Position numbers and translations under genes: made by a program. Source: Hydrogenibacillus sp. (GTDB lineage: Bacteria > Bacillota > Bacilli > Thermicanales > DSM-22653). Taken from it: 64,000 bases of DNA. Below, piece after piece: positions 59,391-64,000 of this stretch (its first letter is position 1; every line of letters starts with the position of its first letter). The stretch covers positions 62,001-126,000 of the forward strand of contig JADBKT010000033.1 of the NCBI GenBank assembly GCA_014896255.1, written 5' to 3'. Under the pieces are notes generated by a model. That model saw only the letters and a list, made by a program, of their open reading frames with translations. It did no database searches and was not told the DNA's origin.

Positions 59391-59428
59391 CGCCCACAGG
59401 CGGCGCTCGGGTGCGCCGCCTGTGGGCG
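59391..59428. repeat. 16-bp perfect inverted repeat between thiolase and tetR
   Basis: CGCCCACAGGCGGCGC (59391-59406) and its complement (59413-59428) are separated by TCGGGT. No T run follows on either strand, so it is not a typical intrinsic terminator. It sits 29 bases before the tetR start and 46 bases after the thiolase stop. Could be a weak terminator, a leader hairpin or an operator. Confidence 0.7.
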
Positions 59429-59474
59429 GAAGATCGGCGTAGCGTCTGTGGAAATGCGGTGCCGCCCCCAGCGC

Positions 59475-60671
59475 TTAAGCGTCGACGCGGATGAGAACGG
59501 CATCCCCCTGCGCCGAACCGCTGCAAATGGCGGCAATACCGAGCCCCCCGCCGCGCCGGCGCAGTTCATAGGCGAGCGTGAGGAGAATGCGGGCGCCGCT
59601 CGCGCCGATCGGGTGTCCGAGGGCGACGGCGCCGCCGTTCGGGTTGAGCCGCTCGGCAAAATCCTTGTCGCCGAGACCCAACAGGCGCCCGGAGATGAGG
59701 GGCACGGCGGCAAACGCCTCGTTGATCTCGATCACGGCGATATCGTCCAAGCGGTAACCGGTCCTCTCCAGCAAGCGCAAAACGGCCCGCGCCGGGGCAG
59801 TGGCGATGTACGGCGCCTCCTCCGCCGCCTGCGCGTAGCCGAGAATGCGCGCCAGCGGTCGGATGCCCCGCTCGGCGGCCGCCTCGGCGCTCATCAAGAC
59901 GAGGGCGGCGGCGCCGTCGTTGACGCCCGGGGCGTTGCCCGCGGTGATCGTGCCGTCTTCGTCGAAAATCGGCGGCAGGGCGGAGAGCTTTTCCAGGTTC
60001 GTCTCCGGCCGCGGCGCTTCGTCGACGTCGACGCGGCGCGCTTCGCCTTTTTGTCCAGGTACTTCCACCGGGACGATTTCCTCGGCAAAACGCCCCGTCT
60101 GCGTCGCGCGCACCGCCCGGCGGTGGCTCTCCAGGGCAAAGGCGTCTTGCTCCGCGCGCGTGAGCCGGTACTCCCGGGCCACGCGGTTCGTGTGCTGGGC
60201 CATGTGCACGCCGTGAAAAGCACAGGTGAGCCCGTCGTAGACCATGAGGTCCACGAGTACCCCGTTGCCCATTCGAAGGCCCTCCCGGGCGCGCGGGACG
60301 GCGTAGGGAACGTTGGACATGGACTCCATCCCGCCGGCGACGACGACGTCCGCATCGCCGGCCTTGATGATTTGCGCCCCGAGCGTCACGGCGCGCATGC
60401 CGGAGGCGCACACCTTGTTCACCGTCACCGACGGCGTCTCCCACGGCAGGCCGGCGAGCCGCGCCGCCTGTCGGGACGGAATTTGCCCGGCGCCGGCGGT
60501 GAGCACCATGCCCATGAGCACCTCGTCGACGTCGGCGCCTTCCACGCCGGCGTCGGAAAGCGCCGCCCGGATCGCCTGGGCACCAAGCTGGACGGCGGAA
60601 AGGGGTTTCAGCGCCCCTTGAAAGCGGCCGAACGGCGTGCGCCGGGCAGAAGCGATGACCACATCAGGCAT
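59475..60671 (-). CDS. mmgA: Acetyl-CoA C-acetyltransferase (thiolase)
   Basis: 398 residues from ATG 60671 (GGAGGATG upstream). Condenses or cleaves acetoacetyl-CoA. The thiolase triad is complete: Cys88 in [22 protein letters not shown] near 345 and the final Cys in [24 protein letters not shown] is also conserved. Lies between fadF-like and tetR genes. Hydroxyacyl-CoA and acyl-CoA dehydrogenase genes usual in this cluster are missing here. Confidence 0.93.
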   Translation of the reverse strand: MPDVVIASARRTPFGRFQGALKPLSAVQLGAQAIRAALSDAGVEGADVDEVLMGMVLTAGAGQIPSRQAARLAGLPWETPSVTVNKVCASGMRAVTLGAQIIKAGDADVVVAGGMESMSNVPYAVPRAREGLRMGNGVLVDLMVYDGLTCAFHGVHMAQHTNRVAREYRLTRAEQDAFALESHRRAVRATQTGRFAEEIVPVEVPGQKGEARRVDVDEAPRPETNLEKLSALPPIFDEDGTITAGNAPGVNDGAAALVLMSAEAAAERGIRPLARILGYAQAAEEAPYIATAPARAVLRLLERTGYRLDDIAVIEINEAFAAVPLISGRLLGLGDKDFAERLNPNGGAVALGHPIGASGARILLTLAYELRRRGGGLGIAAICSGSAQGDAVLIRVDA

Positions 60672-60700
60672 CGGAACATCCTCCTTCCTCCTTCTTCGGT

Positions 60701-62788
60701 TCACGAAGCGCTTTCCGCGCGGGCGGGCGCCGGTTCCTCGTCGATCAGGCCGAGGGAGCGGGCCAGGAGTTCGACGACGTCGTACGCTTCGGCCAAAGCT
60801 TCTTTCATCTTGATCCCGTCTTCCATCATCGTCAAGCAGTACGGGCAGGCGCTGGCGATGACCCCGGCGCCGGTCTTAAGCGCCTGTTCGGTGCGCACGA
60901 GGTTGACGCGCACCCCTACGCGTTCCTCCATCCACATCAGGCCGCCGCCGGCACCGCAGCACATGGCGTTTTCCCGGTTGCGCCCCATCTCCACGAGCGT
61001 CACGCCGGGAATGGCGCGGAGGATCTCCCGCGGCGCGTCGAAGACGCCGTTGTACCGACCGAGGTAACACGAATCGTGATACGTGACCACGCGTTCGACC
61101 GGCCGCGACGGCCGGAGGACGCCCTCGTCGAGCAGACGCTTCAAAAGTTCGGTGTGGTGGATGACTTCGCCCTGCCAGCCGAAATCGGGATACTCGTTCT
61201 TAAACACATTATAAGCGTGCGGATCGATGGTGACGATCTTTTTCACGCCGTAGCGGTCGAACAGCGCGATGTTCTCTTCCGCAAGCTGCTGGAACAAAAA
61301 TTCGTTTCCCAACCGCCGAGCGGTGTCGCCGGAGTTTTTCTCTTCCGCGCCGAGGACGGCGAACGACAACCCGGCGTGGTTCAAGATTTTCACCAGAGCG
61401 CGGGTGATCTTCGTGCTGCGGGCGTCGTACGAGCCCATCGAACCGACCCACAGCAAATATTCGAAGTCCGGATTTTCGTTGACCGTCGGCGCGGTGCCCT
61501 CCGCCGCCTGTTCTCGCCACTTCAGGCGCTCGGTCTTGCTGATGCCCCACGGGTTGTACTGCCGTTCGATGTTTTGAAACGTGCGCGCCACCTCCGGCGG
61601 CATCGATCCTTCGGTCATCACCAGATAGCGCCGAAGGTCAATGATCTTGTCCACATGTTCGTTCATCACCGGACACTGGTCTTCGCAGTTGCGGCACGTC
61701 GTGCAGGCCCAAATTTCCGCTTCGCCGACGACGTCTCCGGCGAGGCGCAAGTTGTCCACTTCTTCCCGCAGCTGAGCGTCGCCTTGCGCGAGCCGCACGC
61801 CGCGCGTCCCGGCGAAGGCGAACGCCGGCATCCACGGCGAACGGGACGTCACCGCGGCGCCTTTTTCCGTCAAATGATCGCGCAGCTTGGTGATGAGATG
61901 CATCGGCGAAAGCGCCTTGCCCGTCATCGCCGCCGGGCAGACGCTCGTGCACCGGCCGCACTCCACGCAGGCGTACAAGTCGAGCAGCTGTTTCTGTGTG
62001 AAATCCTCGATCTTCGCCGCCCCGAACGATTCCGCGTTTTCATCGCTGAAATCCACCGGACGCGGCTTCGACGGCGGTCCTTGCCTCCGGAGCAATGTGT
62101 TGACCGGCGCGGCGACGAGATGCATGTGCTTCGACTGCGGAATGTAGACGAGAAAAGCGAGCAGATCGATGAGATGCAGCCACCATGCGGCGTAGAAGAA
62201 GACGGTCGCCGTCTCGGGCGTCATCCCCGAAAACAGCAGGGCGACGACGCTCGAGACCGGCCGGTAGACGCTCGTCGTCTCGCCGGCCATGCGCAGCTCG
62301 AAGGCGCCGGAGAGCATGATGGAAAAAAGCAGCACGCCCAAAAAAACGTACACCAAACCCGCTTTCAGCGACCGCTCCAGACGCTTCAGCTTTTCGACGT
62401 AGCGCCGGTAGACGGCAAACAGCAGGGCGACGAGGACGAAAAAGACGGTCAGCTCCTGAACCCAGACGAAACCGTCGTAAAACGGGACGGGAAGATGCCG
62501 ACCGGGCACGAGCCCCTTGATGAACAAGTCGATCGCGCCGAATTGAATGATGATGAAACCGTAAAAAAAGACGACGTGCATGATGCCGCTCTTTTTGTCT
62601 TTGAGGAGCTTCTTCTGCCCGAAGACGTAGCGGACGAAATCTTTAAGCCGCTCGCCCCAATTGGCCTCGAACGGCTCCGTTCGCCCGAGGCGGATGTAAG
62701 CGATTCGGCTTTGGACGAGCTTCACAAAAAGGTAGACGGCGTAACCGGTCACCAGAATGAACAACAGCGCGTTGATGACGTTCCACAT
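60701..62788 (-). CDS. fadF: FadF-like membrane iron-sulfur oxidoreductase
   Basis: 695 residues from ATG 62788. N-terminal ~230 residues hold five to six membrane helices of the nitrate reductase gamma type. The middle has two [4Fe-4S] motifs ([12 protein letters not shown] ~305 and [12 protein letters not shown] ~395). The C-terminal two CCG domains read [21 protein letters not shown] and SACPYCLTM. This is the domain order of FadF (B. subtilis YwjF), thought to pass electrons from ETF and acyl-CoA dehydrogenases to menaquinone; a heterodisulfide-reductase-like family member. Stop is 30 bases before the thiolase start. Confidence 0.88.
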   Translation of the reverse strand: MWNVINALLFILVTGYAVYLFVKLVQSRIAYIRLGRTEPFEANWGERLKDFVRYVFGQKKLLKDKKSGIMHVVFFYGFIIIQFGAIDLFIKGLVPGRHLPVPFYDGFVWVQELTVFFVLVALLFAVYRRYVEKLKRLERSLKAGLVYVFLGVLLFSIMLSGAFELRMAGETTSVYRPVSSVVALLFSGMTPETATVFFYAAWWLHLIDLLAFLVYIPQSKHMHLVAAPVNTLLRRQGPPSKPRPVDFSDENAESFGAAKIEDFTQKQLLDLYACVECGRCTSVCPAAMTGKALSPMHLITKLRDHLTEKGAAVTSRSPWMPAFAFAGTRGVRLAQGDAQLREEVDNLRLAGDVVGEAEIWACTTCRNCEDQCPVMNEHVDKIIDLRRYLVMTEGSMPPEVARTFQNIERQYNPWGISKTERLKWREQAAEGTAPTVNENPDFEYLLWVGSMGSYDARSTKITRALVKILNHAGLSFAVLGAEEKNSGDTARRLGNEFLFQQLAEENIALFDRYGVKKIVTIDPHAYNVFKNEYPDFGWQGEVIHHTELLKRLLDEGVLRPSRPVERVVTYHDSCYLGRYNGVFDAPREILRAIPGVTLVEMGRNRENAMCCGAGGGLMWMEERVGVRVNLVRTEQALKTGAGVIASACPYCLTMMEDGIKMKEALAEAYDVVELLARSLGLIDEEPAPARAESAS

Positions 62789-62879
62789 CGCCGCTGAACC
62801 CGCCTTTCCCTGAGGATCATCGCCATAAGGACCGCGTATCCGGCAAAATGAATGAGCATTCGCTCGGAGTTGTGGATCT

Positions 62880-62908
62880 ATTATAGCATATTCGCGGCCG
62901 GCGCCCAA
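62880..62908 (-). promoter_or_regulatory. SigA-type promoter of fadF-mmgA-tetR
   Basis: Minus-strand TTGGGC (62903-62908), 17 bases and TATAAT (62880-62885), about 90 bases before the fadF start. An AATGAGCATTCGCTC segment follows; TetR/FadR family operators often look like TGAATGA...TCATTCA, so this leader is a candidate operator site. Confidence 0.65.
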
Positions 62909-62912
62909 GCGC

Positions 62913-62936
62913 AAAACAGGCGCCCGAAGGCGCCTG
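62913..62936 (-). terminator. Intrinsic terminator after speB
   Basis: CAGGCGCC (62917-62924) pairs with GGCGCCTG (62929-62936); on the minus strand the loop is TTCG and a TTTT follows. It separates speB from the fadF promoter. Confidence 0.8.
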
Positions 62937-62977
62937 GGATGTCCTGTCTGGGGCGGTGGAGCCCTCCGCATGGCGGT

Positions 62978-63862
62978 TCAGCGGGCCGCTCGAGGCGCCG
63001 CAAAAAAACCGATCAACAGTTCGCGCACCAACTTCGCCGCGACGACCGCCGTTCTTCCGCTCGGGTCATACGCCGGGGCGACCTCGACGACGTCCGCGCC
63101 GACGAGGGTGACGCCGGAAGCGGCGAGGCGCCGCACGGCGGAGAACAGTTCCTGAGGCGAAAGCCCTTCCGGCTCCGGTGTGCCGGTGCCCGGGGCAAAG
63201 GCGGGATCCAAGACGTCGATGTCGATCGACACGTATACCGGCCGCCCGCGGAGCGCGTCGGCGACCTCCTTAAGCGGCGCCTCCAGGGCGAACGGGAAGA
63301 AATTGAGCGCTTTACGGGCGTAGCGGAACTCTTCGGCCGTTCCGGAGCGGATCGCAAAGCTGTAGACGTTCCGCGGGCCGATGTGCTCGGCGATCAGGCG
63401 AAACGGCGTGGCGTGGGACAACACCTCGCCTTCGTAGTCCGTCCGGAGATCGGCATGCGCATCGATGTGGATGACGGCGAGGTCCGGAAACCGGCGATGG
63501 GCGGCGCGGACGAGCGGCAAGCTGATCAAATGTTCGCCGCCCAAAGCGAAGGGGATGCGCCCGGCGCGGTGCACGCCGTCGGCGTACGATTCGATCGCCT
63601 GAACCGCCTGCGGGACGTTGCCGAACGGGAGGGCAAGGTCGCCGGCGTCGCAAAAAGTGACGTCCATAAGGTCGCCGTCCAAGGCCGGGCTGTATGTCTC
63701 CAGCACGACCGACGCCTGGCGGATCGCTTGCGGACCGAAGCGGGACCCCGGCCGAAAGCTGGCCGTAAAATCCATCGGCACGCCGAAGAGGACGACGCGC
63801 GCCGCGTCGCACGGCCCGGCCGCCAAAAAGCGGGACCCGGCATAGGCGTCGGGCGTGATCAT
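62978..63862 (-). CDS. speB: Agmatinase
   Basis: 294 residues from ATG 63862, which overlaps the speE stop (ATGA). Hydrolyses agmatine to putrescine and urea with two manganese ions: ligands His111 (FALGGEHL), Asp134, His136, Asp138 (IHIDAHADLR) and Asp214, Asp216 (SIDIDVLDP). Downstream of spermidine synthase in one operon, giving putrescine and then spermidine. Confidence 0.95.
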   Translation of the reverse strand: MITPDAYAGSRFLAAGPCDAARVVLFGVPMDFTASFRPGSRFGPQAIRQASVVLETYSPALDGDLMDVTFCDAGDLALPFGNVPQAVQAIESYADGVHRAGRIPFALGGEHLISLPLVRAAHRRFPDLAVIHIDAHADLRTDYEGEVLSHATPFRLIAEHIGPRNVYSFAIRSGTAEEFRYARKALNFFPFALEAPLKEVADALRGRPVYVSIDIDVLDPAFAPGTGTPEPEGLSPQELFSAVRRLAASGVTLVGADVVEVAPAYDPSGRTAVVAAKLVRELLIGFFAAPRAAR

Positions 63863-64000
63863 CGCCCGTTCTCCTCCGATGCCGCCGTCATCGGCTGAAC
63901 CGCCTCACGTTCGGTCCCGCCGCCGAGCAGCGCTTCGATGAACCGCGGCAGGACGAACGCCGAGCGGTGCAAGCGCGGCGTATAGTAGCGGGTGTCGAGG
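63859..64000 (-). CDS. speE: Spermidine synthase, C-terminal end only
   Basis: The last ~47 residues before a TGA at 63861-63859; the rest lies beyond the right edge. TRYYTPRLHRSAFVLPRFIEAL matches the family C-terminus (RYYTPEIH-xAFVLP). A short Ala/Glu tail follows. Uses decarboxylated SAM to aminopropylate the putrescine made by SpeB. The assignment rests on this motif and the partner gene. Confidence 0.8.
   Translation of the reverse strand, partial: LDTRYYTPRLHRSAFVLPRFIEALLGGGTEREAVQPMTAASEENGR

Noticed and set aside
59166-61067. Plus-strand open frame of over 600 codons opposite thiolase and tetR
   Set aside because: Spans two genuine minus-strand genes and the inverted repeat between them; composition is typical of antisense shadow.

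Overview
The window is a high-GC chromosomal segment of an endospore-forming, probably thermophilic Bacillales bacterium. Four sporulation genes (spoIID, spoIIQ, spoIIID, spoIIR), spo0F, the RNA polymerase delta subunit, strong AGGAGG ribosome binding sites and frequent TTG/GTG starts all fit this. The gene order speE-speB ... rpoE-pyrG-spo0F-fba-tal-glpX-rpmE-prfA-prmC-spoIIR ... glyA-upp-wecB-atp operon-nuo operon-murA-spoIID-spoIIQ-spoIIID-mbl matches the Bacillus/Geobacillus backbone. A relative of Hydrogenibacillus is a guess from GC content and layout only; no species is claimed. Almost everything is on the minus strand; plus-strand genes are the pseudopilin/CuAO block (7.9-12.1 kb) and one ABC ATPase (40.6 kb).

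Left part (1-12.2 kb) is accessory. A sugar-type ABC solute-binding lipoprotein, visibly AT-richer than the rest, enters from the edge. Then comes a type IV pilus assembly cluster (pilB, pilC, pilA, pilD, pilM, pilN, pilO-like and a small membrane protein). Reading frames show that pilB, pilC, pilA, pilD and pilO each carry one or more indels. No comparable damage was seen in the remaining ~55 kb. Divergently transcribed is an open set of two pseudopilins and a large beta-helix-like surface protein. It is followed by a c-di-GMP-I (GEMM) riboswitch with an intrinsic terminator, controlling a secreted protein with copper-amine-oxidase N-terminal-type repeats.

Middle part (12-47 kb): galU, fabZ, an EpuA-type small membrane protein, flhP/flhO, mreB/mbl, spoIIID, spoIIQ, spoIID and murA form an envelope and sporulation block. 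An 11-subunit nuoABCDHIJKLMN operon (no nuoEFG) and a complete F1Fo ATP synthase operon (atpZ-I-B-E-F-H-A-G-D-C) follow. Each of these two operons has a recognisable SigA-type promoter. Then come wecB, upp, glyA, ywlG, a single open frame joining a low-molecular-weight protein phosphatase to RpiB, ywlC (Sua5) and hom.

Right part (47-64 kb): spoIIR, prmC, prfA, a YhcN-like spore lipoprotein, rpmE, an M23 peptidase, glpX, an unassigned membrane protein, tal, fba, spo0F, pyrG, rpoE, a TetR regulator, a thiolase, a FadF-like iron-sulfur membrane protein, speB and the end of speE. The most striking single observation is that the CTP synthase has glycine in place of the glutaminase nucleophile cysteine. 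Also notable: no rho gene lies at its usual place between glpX and rpmE. The fatty-acid locus beside tetR keeps only FadF and thiolase.
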